Shown here piece by piece: positions 34,561 to 44,210 of a stretch of DNA of 57,680 nt. A model generated the notes under the pieces. It saw only the letters and a program-made list of their open reading frames with translations. It was not told the DNA's origin and ran no database searches. The stretch covers positions 1-57,680 of the forward strand of contig QUFP01000030.1 in NCBI GenBank assembly GCA_003478935.1, given 5' to 3'. Numbering within the stretch: position 1 is the first letter of the stretch; each line of letters opens with the position of its first letter. This DNA comes from Firmicutes bacterium AF25-13AC. Lineage in GTDB: Bacteria; Bacillota; Clostridia; Lachnospirales; Lachnospiraceae. The position numbers and the translations under genes are program-made.

Positions 34561-35148
34561 TTACTGGAAAAACTTAGGCAACTCATCAGCTGTCGCTTTT
34601 AAGACATCATACGAAATCTGAATTTCATCATCAGTAACAGTGCGGTCAGAATCGAGAATCGGCCAAGGATTGCAGCCGCCAGAGGCAATGCCTACCTGAT
34701 CAATTGTAAAGGAATTTCCACAGTTTTGGCATACAAGATACTCACCTTCCTGACGATAATACCCTCTGCCCGAGCTATAGCAAACCTGGCAGGCATTAAA
34801 TGCGGTGCGCAGATTTCCTTTGGAGTCCTTTAATGCAACAATCTCAACCTCAGTCCCATCAAGATCAGCCTTGTAAAAAGATGCTGTCTGTGATAGATCA
34901 GCAATCGGAATGGCAAGATAACCATCTTTTTTGATACTGGTAACACTCTCAGCAGAATCATCCGCTGTGGTAGCTATGTCCGAAGCAATTGTATTTTCAG
35001 AAGATGTTGCTTGCGTATTTATAGATGCAGAGATACTCTTTGTGGACAGTGGGGTGCTATTGTTGCTGCATCCAGAAATTAAAATCGCCATTGCACCTGT
35101 TAGCATACTAATCAAGACAGCATTTGTCATTTTTCTTATCATAATCAT
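34561..35148 (-). CDS. DUF2318-type lipoprotein with two CxxC motifs
   Basis: 195 residues with a lipoprotein signal (ILISGCSN, lipid Cys near residue 27), a Ser/Thr-rich spacer, then the DUF2318 core: KADLDGTEVEIVALKD, FNACQVCYSSGRGYY and LVCQNCGNSFTID with two CxxC pairs, and ending GGCNPWP. Members bind metal or iron-sulfur and often accompany membrane permeases for iron or copper. Its ATG overlaps the restored stop of the TauE/cupredoxin gene by one base, so they form a pair. Confidence 0.75.
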   Translation of the reverse strand: MIMIRKMTNAVLISMLTGAMAILISGCSNNSTPLSTKSISASINTQATSSENTIASDIATTADDSAESVTSIKKDGYLAIPIADLSQTASFYKADLDGTEVEIVALKDSKGNLRTAFNACQVCYSSGRGYYRQEGEYLVCQNCGNSFTIDQVGIASGGCNPWPILDSDRTVTDDEIQISYDVLKATADELPKFFQ

Positions 35149-35821
35149 TACTCACTTTCTACATAAATTTTTCCGGTAATCATGCCCATCCAACAGCTAT
35201 AGGTATAGATACCAGTTTTTTAGGTGTAAATTCAATTGTATTGTCGCCTTCCTCAAAAACACATTCGGTATCAAAATCTGGCAGCAAAATCTTATAGTTG
35301 CAGCCGTTAATACTGCTTTTTTCAGCGTGAATAGTCCATTTGACAGGGGTTCCTGCTTTAACAGTGATATCTGGATAATGACCAGATTCCAGTGTGCTGG
35401 AGACATATTGGATTCCATCTTTTTCTATGTCTGTATCTGAATCATTCCGATCGGATGTCTTTACGGCAGTTTCGCCATTTGCAGAAAAAAGAGTGTTTAT
35501 TTGGCTGCTCATACCTGACAGGGCAGTACCTTGTGACATCATTGAAAGTCCCATGACAACAACGAGGATGGCACCGCATTTTAATACCTGTTTTGTAAAG
35601 TGTTTGCCAAGACCGGCTACAATCGAGCCGAATCCGAGCATCAGCGGAATGGTACCGAGCGCAAAGAAAAACATCGACAGCGCTCCGGTAAATGAATTGG
35701 CAGAGGCTAATGCAACGATCTGCATCGACTGCAGAGGACCACAAGGCATCAGGCCATTAAACAAGCCGATGATAAAAGGTGTTCTGCGCCTGTGGGAAGC
35801 ATTACTTCTCTTTGAAATTTA
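35148..35821 (-). pseudogene. TauE/SafE-type membrane protein with C-terminal cupredoxin, truncated and frameshifted
   Basis: The frame opens at a breakpoint (~35821) inside a typical repeat (TPFIIGLFNGLMPCGPLQSM) and shows the second half of a TauE/SafE or DsbD-like permease (FFFALGTIPLMLGFG), then a cupredoxin (ITVKAGTPVKWTIHAE, and in the next frame YSCWMGM with Cys and Met copper ligands). An A6 run near 35225 lacks one A; adding it restores the end TGIYTYSCWMGMITGKIYVES and a stop that overlaps the DUF2318 start. Both 5' truncation and frameshift make it nonfunctional as read. Likely part of copper handling. Confidence 0.72.
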
Positions 35822-36199
35822 TTAAAATATCCATTTACAGTGATTATGTCAGACTGCAATTACCTTAAAACTGTAAATGATCAGTATGGTCATGAGTATG
35901 GAGATATTTTGCTTCGAGTGGTGGCGAATACTTTAAAAGAGATATTTCCAGAGGATTGCCCAGTGATAAGAATGGGTGGGGATGAATTTTTGATTTTGGC
36001 AAACGAGACTTCCGAAGAAAAAGCTGCCATATTGATTCAGAAGGTTCAGGAAAAATTAAGGGAAAAAAGTAAAGAGAAAATACCGCTAAGTCTTGCCATG
36101 GGAAGTCATACTATTAATGACGGTCCATTTTCAATTGATGAAGCTATCAGTGAGGCAGACCGTAAAATGTATGAAAATAAGAAAGCTACAAGAAAATAA
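35816..36199 (+). pseudogene. GGDEF diguanylate cyclase, 5'-truncated fragment
   Basis: The open frame begins without a start at the same breakpoint as the TauE gene. It holds most of a GGDEF domain: PFTVIMSDCNYLKTVNDQYGH, RMGGDEFLILA (intact active loop) and a C-terminal ADRKMYENKKA. The N-terminal sensor and the first GGDEF helix are gone. If expressed from the internal GTG it might still fold partly, but activity is doubtful. Confidence 0.78.
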
Positions 36200-36212
36200 G
36201 AGCTGGCATGAG

Positions 36213-36268
36213 ATGGAGAAAGTTCTTTTTGCTGCTGATGAATTGACAGGCTTGATTTGGGCAGCATG
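36213..36268 (+). pseudogene. Small HD-hydrolase fragment
   Basis: Eighteen codons reading MEKVLFAADELTGLIWAA, the recognisable inner helix of HDIG-type hydrolases, cut off by the IS3 orfA at its TGA. Identification rests on this short match. Confidence 0.35.
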
Positions 36269-36709
36269 AATTATAGTAAAGAATTAAAGGATGCACTTCT
36301 CAGAAGAATGCTTCCGCCTAACAATGAATCCATCACAAAAATATCAAAGGAGGAAGGCATCTCCGAGCAGACCTTACGAAACTGGTGTGACAAAGCCAGA
36401 AGAGACGGCTGTGCTGCACCGGGAACTGATGCCCTTCCAGACGATTGGAGTACGCAAGACAAATTCCTTGTTGTTGTGGAAACTGCAAGCATGAATGAAA
36501 CGGAGCTTGCAGAGTATGCTCGCAAAAAAGGACTTTATGTAGAGCAGATCAAATCCTGGAAAGATGCCTGCCTCAATGCCAACGGCGGTGTTGCCAAAGA
36601 AGCAGCCCGTCTCAACCGAGAACTAAAGGATTCCGAAAAGGAATGCAAAAAGCTTGAGAAGGAACTGCAGCGGAAAGAAAAAGCACTTGCAGAAGCCGCA
36701 GCATTATAA
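36266..36709 (+). mobile_element. IS3-family orfA, truncated
   Basis: 147 codons: MNYSKELKDALLRRMLPPN, an HTH (ISKISKEEGISEQTLRNWCDKAR), then YARKKGLYVEQIKSWKDACLNANGG and a leucine-zipper-like coil ending AEAAAL, where the frame stops and TetR sequence begins on the other strand. orfB and both ends are missing. Confidence 0.75.
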
Positions 36710-37032
36710 ATTGTCATATAAAAATCACTGTTAGCTTTATAAAAATCAAGAGTTCGAAGGAGCTTGAGCCGGTAATCATTGGGATCATCATTTCTTCGGA
36801 TATTATTAAGTTCATTATTAAGACGTTCTGCTTCCTGACGCAGGACGTCTTCTTTTGTTTGATAATTACGATAAAAGGATGCACGGCCAACCTCTGCTTT
36901 TGCTGTCAAACGGCTGATTGTAATGGAATCGAAATTATCAACTCGCATCATTTCAAGTAATGTTTTAAGAATCTGACTGTGTACATAAGAGTTTACTTCA
37001 TACCAGACTAATTGACGTGGTACAATTGACAT
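36710..37032 (-). pseudogene. TetR-family regulator, C terminus lost at the IS3 junction
   Basis: N-terminal DNA-binding domain is intact: ILKTLLEMMRVDNFDSITISRLTAKAEVGRASFYRNYQTKEDVL. After about residue 105 (FYMTIYNA) the sequence runs into IS3 orfA read backwards, so the ligand/dimer domain is missing. The residual frame continues antisense through the IS to 36535. Confidence 0.75.
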
Positions 37033-37076
37033 GATACAATATAGTTAATTGAGAAGGTGATGAAGGGAGGATTATT

Positions 37077-37589
37077 ATGGAAAAAAATTCTTCAAAAAAG
37101 GGTGATATCAAGATTTCTTTACTTGGTCTTCTGATAGGTATTAGCTTAATCGTTGCCGGAGTTTATGGCATCGTTTCTAATAAGATTGAAAACCAAGAGT
37201 ATAAAAATTCCACTGATATCAGAACTGTTAATGCTGTCGTTGAGGAATGTCGCCGAAAGGATGAAAAAAATGATGCTGATATCTTAATCCGTTCAGAATA
37301 CAATACAAAGGTTTCCTTTGTTGTTGACGGAACAACTTACAAAGGAAGGACTTATTTTGTTTTCGCTCAGAACGAGCTAAAAAACAGCCTGCCATTTCAG
37401 GACAAGATTCGCAGAGGCGATGAAGTTTCAGTTGAAGTTTATCGCACATCAGAGGGCAGCTATAAGATTAAGCCCGACAATGATATTATTACTTTTTTAC
37501 TTTGCTGCATGGCGATTCCTGTTGGCGCAGTTGTTGTTATAATCATGGTTTTGGATATTTTCAAACACGCATCTGTCAAAAGAACCTAA
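37077..37589 (+). CDS. DUF3592-like two-helix membrane protein
   Basis: 170 residues. A membrane helix at about 13-33 (ISLLGLLIGISLIVAGVYGIV) and one at 140-162 (ITFLLCCMAIPVGAVVVIIMVL) bracket an outer beta domain with YNTKVSFVVDGTTYKGRTYF and DKIRRGDEVSVEVYR, the DUF3592 pattern. GGGAGG lies before the ATG. Divergent from the TetR remnant, perhaps its former target. Function unknown. Confidence 0.65.
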   Translation: MEKNSSKKGDIKISLLGLLIGISLIVAGVYGIVSNKIENQEYKNSTDIRTVNAVVEECRRKDEKNDADILIRSEYNTKVSFVVDGTTYKGRTYFVFAQNELKNSLPFQDKIRRGDEVSVEVYRTSEGSYKIKPDNDIITFLLCCMAIPVGAVVVIIMVLDIFKHASVKRT

Positions 37590-37619
37590 CCGATACATTC
37601 ACAGAAAAGAGGTGCTAGA

Positions 37620-37853
37620 ATGAAACTTGTAGAAAAAATAAGTCGGAAATTTTCTAAACACGAAAAACAATATGATTCAAATTATGAAGAACCAGTGATA
37701 CGATGCAGTATTTGTACAGGAGAGCAAGTGGCAGGATTTCTTAATTTGAGTACGGGAAAATTTGAGGAAGTCATGTTAATTAGGACTTCACAGGATTTGG
37801 AAAATTTTCAGAACGAATATGGTATAACAGGAACAATTAAAAAGATTTATTAA
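37620..37853 (+). CDS. Small conserved protein of unknown function
   Basis: 77 residues, basic N terminus then EPVIRCSICTGEQVAGFLNLSTGKFEEVMLIRT and a short acidic end. CSIC may bind metal. I know such small proteins from Lachnospiraceae genomes but no function. AGAGGTG lies before the ATG, and the gene may be co-transcribed with the DUF3592 gene 30 bases upstream. Confidence 0.65.
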   Translation: MKLVEKISRKFSKHEKQYDSNYEEPVIRCSICTGEQVAGFLNLSTGKFEEVMLIRTSQDLENFQNEYGITGTIKKIY

Positions 37854-37967
37854 GATCTAAGAATGTGGATGTGCCGTTGATGTACGAAAAGAGAATAGAC
37901 CATGTAAGCGTGATGGCGAAGGAAAATTAGCTATCAAAACAATAAAACCGAGTTTGCGAGGAGAGTT

Positions 37968-39005
37968 ATGATTAAGACTGTAGCAATTGTGAGCCTTTCA
38001 GCAGGAACGATAGGTGAAGATTTTGTAAAGCATGAAGTTAATATAGGGCTTAAAAGATTAGAACAATTTGGATTGAATGTAAAAATTATGCCCCATGCAA
38101 TGAAGGGAATTGAGTATGTAAAAAATCATCCAAAGGAGAGGGCAAATGATCTTCTTGCAGCAATATGTGATGAAGAAGTTGATATGATTCTTTGTGCTAT
38201 TGGAGGAGATGATACATATCGACTTCTTCCATATCTGTTTAAAAACAATGAACTTAAAGAAGCTATTGAAAAAGCAGAAAAGAGAAAAATATTTCTTGGA
38301 TTTTCAGATACTACAATGAATCATCTTATGCTGCATAAGTTGGGATTTGGGACATTTTATGGTCAGTCATTTCTGGCAGATGTATGTGAAATGGAAGATG
38401 ATATGCTGCCTTATACAAAGAAGTTTTTTGAAGAATTAATCAAAACAGGAAACATCAAGGAAATTGTACCGAGTGATGTGTGGTATGAAGAGAGAACTGA
38501 TTGGTCCGAAAGTGCAGTTGGTACTGAAAGAACAAAACATGAAAATGAGGGATTTCAACTTCTTCAAGGAAAGCCTGTTTTTGCAGGAAAGATTCTGGGA
38601 GGCTGTCTTGAAAGCATGTATGATATATTTGATAACAGCAGATATCCAGATACCATTTCTCTATGCGAAAAATACAATCTTTTCCCTAGTTTAGAGGACT
38701 GGAGGGGGAAAATACTTCTTCTTGAAACAAGTGAAGAACAACCGGATCCTAAGCACTACAGAAAGATGGTAGAGACCTTAAAAAAGGTGGGAGTCTTTGA
38801 TGTGGTTTCAGGCGTGATATGCGGTAAGCCAATGAATGAACTCTATTTTGATGAATACAAAAAAATTATTGTAGATGTAATAGATAATCCCAATATCTCA
38901 GTTGCTGCAAACATAAATATTGGACATGCAACACCAAGATGTATCATTCCATTTGGCATAGAGGCTGAGGTGGATGCAGTAAATCAGAAAATCAGATTCG
39001 CTTAA
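37968..39005 (+). CDS. S66-family serine carboxypeptidase (LD-carboxypeptidase/MccF-like)
   Basis: 345 residues. The nucleophile region is LGFSDTTMNHLML (Ser in GFSD), with a Glu in ILLLETSEEQP and His in NIGHATPRCIIPFG forming the S66 triad. The N-terminal motif AIVSLSAGTIGEDF is typical of MccF-type members, which cleave acyl-sulfamoyl adenylate antibiotics such as microcin C. Cytosolic, no signal peptide. GAGGAGAG precedes the ATG. Confidence 0.88.
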   Translation: MIKTVAIVSLSAGTIGEDFVKHEVNIGLKRLEQFGLNVKIMPHAMKGIEYVKNHPKERANDLLAAICDEEVDMILCAIGGDDTYRLLPYLFKNNELKEAIEKAEKRKIFLGFSDTTMNHLMLHKLGFGTFYGQSFLADVCEMEDDMLPYTKKFFEELIKTGNIKEIVPSDVWYEERTDWSESAVGTERTKHENEGFQLLQGKPVFAGKILGGCLESMYDIFDNSRYPDTISLCEKYNLFPSLEDWRGKILLLETSEEQPDPKHYRKMVETLKKVGVFDVVSGVICGKPMNELYFDEYKKIIVDVIDNPNISVAANINIGHATPRCIIPFGIEAEVDAVNQKIRFA

Positions 39006-39096
39006 TATCAAGCCCAGTGCATTCCTATCAAGTTATACTATATCAGCCTATAATTGTTACATAATGAAATATAAAACTTACGTTTTGGAGAAAATA

Positions 39097-40445
39097 ATGA
39101 ATAGGGATTTATCAAAAGGATCTGTTGTAAAGTCAATGCTTTTATTTGCCATTCCAATGATACTTGGTGATCTGCTTCAGCAGTGCTATAATATTGCAGA
39201 TACACTTATAGTTGGACAGTTTCTTGGGGAAAAGGCACTTGCAGCAGTAGGTTCATCATTTACGCTTATGACGTTTATAACGTCAATTATTCTTGGTCTG
39301 TGTATGGGAAGTGGTGCATTGTTTTCTATCAGATTTGGGCAGAGGGACGAAAATGGTCTTAAAGAGGATATCTGCGCATCTTTTTTATTTATTACTGCTG
39401 TGACGATATTACTTAATATTATTGCCTATATTAGCCTTAGTGGGCTTCGAACTTTTCTAAGAGTTCCGGATGAAGTGTGGGGTGACATGAAAGAATATCT
39501 GTTTGTAATCTTTATGGGGATTCCGGCAGTTTTTTTATACAATTACTTTGCCTCATATCTTAGGGCAATAGGTAATTCTGTTATACACTTGCATTTCTGG
39601 CAGTGTCATCAATACTCAATATTATTCTTGACCTTTGGTTTGTCATTGGCTTGAAACTTGGAGTGGCAGGAGCAGCGCAGGCGACAGTGATTTCACAGTA
39701 TCTGTCAGGTGTTGGCATAATGGTTTATACATTTATGCGTTATAAACAGGTGTGTGCAATTTGGAAAATCAGATATCTGAAAAAAGAACGAATCAGAGAA
39801 ATTATTTCTTTTTCAATGCTGACATGCATTCAGCAGTCTGTAATGAATCTTGGAATACTTATGGTACAAGGACTGGTAAACAGCTTTGGAACTGTTGTCA
39901 TGGCAGCGTTTGCGGCGGCTGTAAAGATAGATGCTTTTGCATATATGCCTGTGCAGGACTTTGGAAACGCATTTTCTACATTTATTGCACAAAATTATGG
40001 AGCAAAAGAAAAGAAGAGAATACAGCAGGGGCTAAAAGCGGCGGTTCGTATATCTGCAATTTTCTGTGTGGTGGTATCAACGTTTGTGTATATATTCGCA
40101 AAACCACTTATGATGATATTTGTGGATGCAAAAGAAACGGCTATTATAATGGAAGGAGTCCGTTACTTGCGCATAGAAGGTGCATTTTATATTGGAATCG
40201 GATGGCTGTTTTTGCTGTATGGTCTGTATCGTGCTTTGGGCAGACCGGGAATGAGTGTGGTACTTACAGTATTTTCACTTGGAACACGAGTGGCGTTGGC
40301 ATATATATTGTCTGCAATACAGGCAATAGGTGTGGTTGGCATCTGGTGGTCAGTTCCAATCGGATGGGCGCTGGCAGATATTGTGGGACTGTTGTATTAT
40401 AAAATCAAAAAGCAAAATTTGGTGGAAAAAGAGCCTGAGATGTGA
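39097..40445 (+). pseudogene. MATE efflux transporter, interrupted by an apparent 1-base deletion
   Basis: Start at the second ATG (MNRDLSKGS) with TTGGAG seven bases upstream. The first frame has MATE repeat 1 (PMILGDLLQQCYNIADTLIVGQFLG). The second frame (39603 on) carries the rest to a normal end. At 39581-39590 TTATACACTT lacks one C: restoring it gives SVIPLAFLAVSSILNIILDL in frame. Total would be about 450 residues, normal for MATE. It would export organic cations or drugs by Na+/H+ antiport. Confidence 0.8.
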
Positions 40446-40474
40446 TAGAGTTATAAAATCAAAGGAGTATTATT

Positions 40475-41233
40475 ATGCAGACATCCAAAGAGTTTTTACG
40501 TATTTTTCTTGATATGGGTGAAGCGCTGTTAAGCAGCGGTGCAGAGATTTTTAGGGTGGAGGATACGCTGAATCGAATGGGATATGCCTGTGGTGCTACA
40601 CAGATGAATGTTTTTGTAATTACATCTAGTATCGTTATTACTATGGAATTTCCAGGAGAAGGAGCGCGGACACAGACTAGGCGGATCAGGGAAAGTTATG
40701 GAAATGATTTTACCAAACTGGAGCAGTTAAATGACTTGAGTCGCCGTTTCTGTAATCATCCCATTCCAGCAGCAGAGCTTAAGAAGGAATTTGATGAAAT
40801 TAACATAAATAAAGCAAAACAGTTGTGGAAACTTATGGGAAGCATTCTGGGGGCATGTAGTTTTGCTTTTTTTTATGGCGGAAGTTTTCTGGATGCTGTT
40901 GCAGCAGGACTTGGCGCTGTTTTGATCTGGGGATTACAGAAATATCTTCGTCCAGTGTGCATGAATGAAGTGACTTTTCAGTTTGTGGCGTCTTTTCTTA
41001 CGGGTTGTGCGATCTGTTTATTAACTTTGCTGTGTCCATTTCTTAGCATGGATAAGATTATGATCGGTGACATTATGCTTTTGATTCCGGGGCTGATGTC
41101 AACAAACGCAATTAGAGATGTACTTATTGGTGATACACTCTCCGGAATCATACGCCTGATTGCTGCGTTACTCCTTGCCGCGGCACTGGCACTTGGATTT
41201 ATGGGAGCAGTTATTTTATTTGGGAGGTTTTGA
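40475..41233 (+). CDS. ThrE-like threonine/serine exporter, large subunit
   Basis: 252 residues. An N-terminal cytosolic domain has the ThrE signature (FLDMGEALLSSGAEIFRVEDTLNRM), then five hydrophobic segments (LGACSFAFFYGGSFLDAVAAGLGAVLIWG, FVASFLTGCAICLLTLLC, IMLLIPGLMSTNAIRDVLIGDT). CAAAGGAG precedes the ATG. The small partner follows 2 bases later, the common two-gene arrangement. Confidence 0.88.
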   Translation: MQTSKEFLRIFLDMGEALLSSGAEIFRVEDTLNRMGYACGATQMNVFVITSSIVITMEFPGEGARTQTRRIRESYGNDFTKLEQLNDLSRRFCNHPIPAAELKKEFDEININKAKQLWKLMGSILGACSFAFFYGGSFLDAVAAGLGAVLIWGLQKYLRPVCMNEVTFQFVASFLTGCAICLLTLLCPFLSMDKIMIGDIMLLIPGLMSTNAIRDVLIGDTLSGIIRLIAALLLAAALALGFMGAVILFGRF

Positions 41234-41235
41234 CT

Positions 41236-41681
41236 TTGAATGAAACACTCATTGTACAATTAATTACCGGAGCTATTGGTTCTGTAGGATTCGGAATCCT
41301 TTTCATATGAAAAGGAAATATTTGCCTTTGGCAGCAGCCGGCGCTCTTATTAGCTGGATGGTGTTTATTCTGGGAAAAGCCTTCTGGGGAAATATTTTTC
41401 TCCCAACACTGTTTGCTAGTTTTGTTACAGATGTGTATGCGGAAATTCTTGCAAGAATCTGTAAGGAAACATCTACGTCTTTTTTTGTCACTTCCATAAT
41501 ACCTCTGATTCCAGGAAGTACTCTTTATTATTGTATGAACAGCATTTTAGAAGGAAATACTGTTCAAGCTTTGGAATATGGACGTGATACCTTTCTTTTT
41601 GCTTTTGGAATTGCAGCAGGAATGAGTATTGCGTGGTCGATTTGCTATTTTCTTAGAAGTATAAAGAAAAACAAAAAGTGA
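41236..41681 (+). pseudogene. ThrE/YjjB-like exporter small subunit, with an apparent 1-base deletion
   Basis: A TTG start follows GGGAGG nine bases upstream (NETLIVQLITGAIGSVGFGILF). The frame then meets TGA in CTTTTCATATGA. Adding one C before ATATG joins it to the frame at 41307 (MKRKYLPLAAAGALISWMV...IPLIPGSTLYYCM), which is the rest of the YjjB-type membrane domain. Full product would be about 148 residues with four helices, pairing with the upstream subunit. Confidence 0.75.
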
Positions 41682-41692
41682 GGAATAAAATA

Positions 41693-42727
41693 ATGCAGAC
41701 ATATACTTATGTTTCAAAAGGAAAATTTGAATTAATGGAAAAACCAAAGCCAGTTCTTATGCATGAGAGAGATGCAATTGTGAAGGTAACGCTTGCCAGC
41801 ATTTGTTCAAGCGACTTGCACATTAAACATGGAAGTGTTCCTCGTGCAGTTCCTGGCATAACAGTAGGTCATGAGATGGTAGGTGTTGTTGAGAAAGTTG
41901 GCAGCGCAGTAACAAATGTTAAGCCGGGAGATCGTGTGACAGTTAATGTAGAGACATTTTGCGGTGAATGCTTTTTCTGTAAGAAGGGATACGTAAATAA
42001 TTGTACCGATGAGAATGGTGGCTGGGCATTGGGCTGTCGTATTGATGGTGGTCAGGCAGAATATGTGCGCGTACCGTTTGCTGATCAGGGCTTGAATAAA
42101 ATTCCAGAAGGTGTTACTGACAGACAGGCTTTATTTGTAGGTGATGTTTTAGCCACAGGATATTGGGCAGCACGTATTTCTGAGATTACAGAGGATGATA
42201 CAGTGTTAATCATTGGTGCTGGGCCGACAGGAATTTGTACGCTGCTTTGTGTCATGTTAAAGAAGCCGAAGCGAATCATTTTATGTGAAAAAGATGAAAA
42301 CAGGATTCATTTTATTAATGAGCATTATCCTGAGGTAATGACAGTTTCACCAGAAGCATGTGCAGACTTCGTTTTGGCAAACAGTGATCACGGCGGAGCA
42401 GATGTTGTTCTTGAGGTTGCAGGAGCAGAATCAACGTTTCGCTTATCTTGGGAATGCGCAAGACCAAATGCAATTGTGACGATAGTTGCTCTTTACGAGA
42501 AGGCGCAGCTTTTGCCGCTTCCAGATATGTATGGAAAGAATCTTACATTTAAAACAGGCGGAGTGGATGGCTGTGACTGCAAAGAGACACTTAGGCTGAT
42601 TGCAGAGGGAAAAATTGATACAGAGCCGCTTATCACGCATACATATCCGCTTAGCAAAATAGCAGAAGCATATGATCTTTTTGAAAATAAAAAAGATGGG
42701 GTGATAAAGGTTGCAGTGGAATGCTGA
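41693..42727 (+). CDS. Zinc-dependent medium-chain alcohol dehydrogenase
   Basis: 344 residues from the ATG of MQTYTY (GTGAGGAA upstream). The catalytic zinc set is ICSSDLHIKHG and GHEMVGVVEKVGS. Structural zinc Cys cluster is CGECFFCKKGYVNNC. The NAD(P) fold has VLIIGAGPTGICTLL. It oxidises or reduces secondary alcohols or sugar alcohols; the substrate is not clear. Follows the ThrE pair by 11 bases and may share its transcript. Confidence 0.87.
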   Translation: MQTYTYVSKGKFELMEKPKPVLMHERDAIVKVTLASICSSDLHIKHGSVPRAVPGITVGHEMVGVVEKVGSAVTNVKPGDRVTVNVETFCGECFFCKKGYVNNCTDENGGWALGCRIDGGQAEYVRVPFADQGLNKIPEGVTDRQALFVGDVLATGYWAARISEITEDDTVLIIGAGPTGICTLLCVMLKKPKRIILCEKDENRIHFINEHYPEVMTVSPEACADFVLANSDHGGADVVLEVAGAESTFRLSWECARPNAIVTIVALYEKAQLLPLPDMYGKNLTFKTGGVDGCDCKETLRLIAEGKIDTEPLITHTYPLSKIAEAYDLFENKKDGVIKVAVEC

Positions 42728-42800
42728 TATGGGACGACCATTATATGAAAAATATATATTTTTTGTTTGAAAAAGAAAGAAAAGGAATGGTTTTCTCGTT

Positions 42801-44186
42801 ATGAAACGAATTGACTTTGAACACGGAACTGTGACTGGAAATATCCTAGGAGCAGCGCTTCCGATGCTTGTCGCTCAGGTTTTAAATCTTCTATATAATA
42901 TTGTGGATCGTATTTATATTGCTCGTATTCCAAACGTTGGAACGGCGGCTCTTGGTGCTGTTGGACTTTGTTTTCCACTAATTGTAGTGATCACAGCATT
43001 TAGCAATTTGTTTGGAAGCGGCGGTGCACCATTATTTTCGATTTATCGAGGAAAGGGTGAGCCACAAAGAGCTGCAAATGTGATGAATACATCATTTACG
43101 ATGGTCTGCGTATGTGCAGTAGTGCTGATGGCAGTTGGCTTTATATTTGCAAGACCGCTTCTAGTATTATTTGGTGCCTCAACTGATGCGCTTGTCTATG
43201 CATATCCGTATTTGATGATTTATCTGATTGGAACGCTGCCGTCTATGATTGCGACAGGTATGAATCCGTTTATTAATGCACAAGGGTATTCCACTATTGG
43301 AATGACCTCAGTTGCGGTTGGTGCAGTAGCAAATCTTTTGCTCGATCCGCTGTTTATTTTTGTGTTGGGATTTGGAGTACAGGGAGCAGCGATTGCCACC
43401 GTAATTTCCCAAGTGTTATCTGCATTATTTGTGTTTGTCTTTTTGACAAGAAAATCTGAGCTGAAGGTTCGCTTTTTAAAGAAAAAAGAGTTCTCTGAAT
43501 GCATAGGCTACGCAAAAAACATTGTGAGCCTTGGTACGGCAGGATTTATTATGCAGCTGACAAACAGTCTGGTGTCTATCTGCTGCAACAATATTTTGTC
43601 AGATGTCGGCGGCGATATTTACATATCTGTTATGACGATTGTGTCAAGCGTGCGTCAGCTAGTTGAGACTCCAATTTATGCAATGAATGAGGGCACTTCC
43701 CCAATTTTAAGCTACAATTATGGTGCATGTCGTCCAGCGCGAGTGCGAAAAGCCATGGCAGTGATGAGTACTATGATTCTTGGCTATACAGCAGTGATGT
43801 GGAGTATTATTATTTTATTCCCGAGTGCATTGATTGGAATTTTCAGCTCTGATGCGGCCTTGATGCAGGATGCAGTTCCGGCATTAAAACAATATTTTGC
43901 TGCATTTATCTGCATGGATTTTCAATATATTGGACAGACCGTATTCAAGTCGTTGAATAAAAAGAAACAGGCAATTTTTTTCTCACTGCTTCGCAAGGTC
44001 TTTATTGTTGTACCACTCACGTATATGATGCCATATATGTTTTACATGGGAACGTCAGGAGTGTTCCTTGCTGAGCCAGTATCAAATGTAATTGGTGGAA
44101 CACTTTGCCTTGTTGTGATGCTGTGCACCGTTCTTCCAGAGCTAAAGAGAATGGAGAAGCAAAATTCAAAAAATGTGTTACAATAA
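42801..44186 (+). CDS. MATE-family efflux transporter
   Basis: 461 residues with about 12 hydrophobic segments in two similar halves. Motifs: PMLVAQVLNLLYNIVDRIYIARIP at the N terminus, NLFGSGGAPLFSIYRGKGEP, and NEGTSPILSYNYGACRPARVRKA in half two. Length is full. It probably extrudes drugs or metabolites by cation antiport. Second of three MATE genes within 7 kb. Confidence 0.9.
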   Translation: MKRIDFEHGTVTGNILGAALPMLVAQVLNLLYNIVDRIYIARIPNVGTAALGAVGLCFPLIVVITAFSNLFGSGGAPLFSIYRGKGEPQRAANVMNTSFTMVCVCAVVLMAVGFIFARPLLVLFGASTDALVYAYPYLMIYLIGTLPSMIATGMNPFINAQGYSTIGMTSVAVGAVANLLLDPLFIFVLGFGVQGAAIATVISQVLSALFVFVFLTRKSELKVRFLKKKEFSECIGYAKNIVSLGTAGFIMQLTNSLVSICCNNILSDVGGDIYISVMTIVSSVRQLVETPIYAMNEGTSPILSYNYGACRPARVRKAMAVMSTMILGYTAVMWSIIILFPSALIGIFSSDAALMQDAVPALKQYFAAFICMDFQYIGQTVFKSLNKKKQAIFFSLLRKVFIVVPLTYMMPYMFYMGTSGVFLAEPVSNVIGGTLCLVVMLCTVLPELKRMEKQNSKNVLQ

Positions 44187-44210
44187 AAAAGAGAAAGGAT
44201 ATGCCACTAA

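Noticed and set aside
39752..40402. A 216-codon open frame with many Cys
   Set aside because: It lies fully inside the MATE gene in another frame, with Cys/Trp/Tyr-rich composition typical of a shifted reading of membrane-protein codons.
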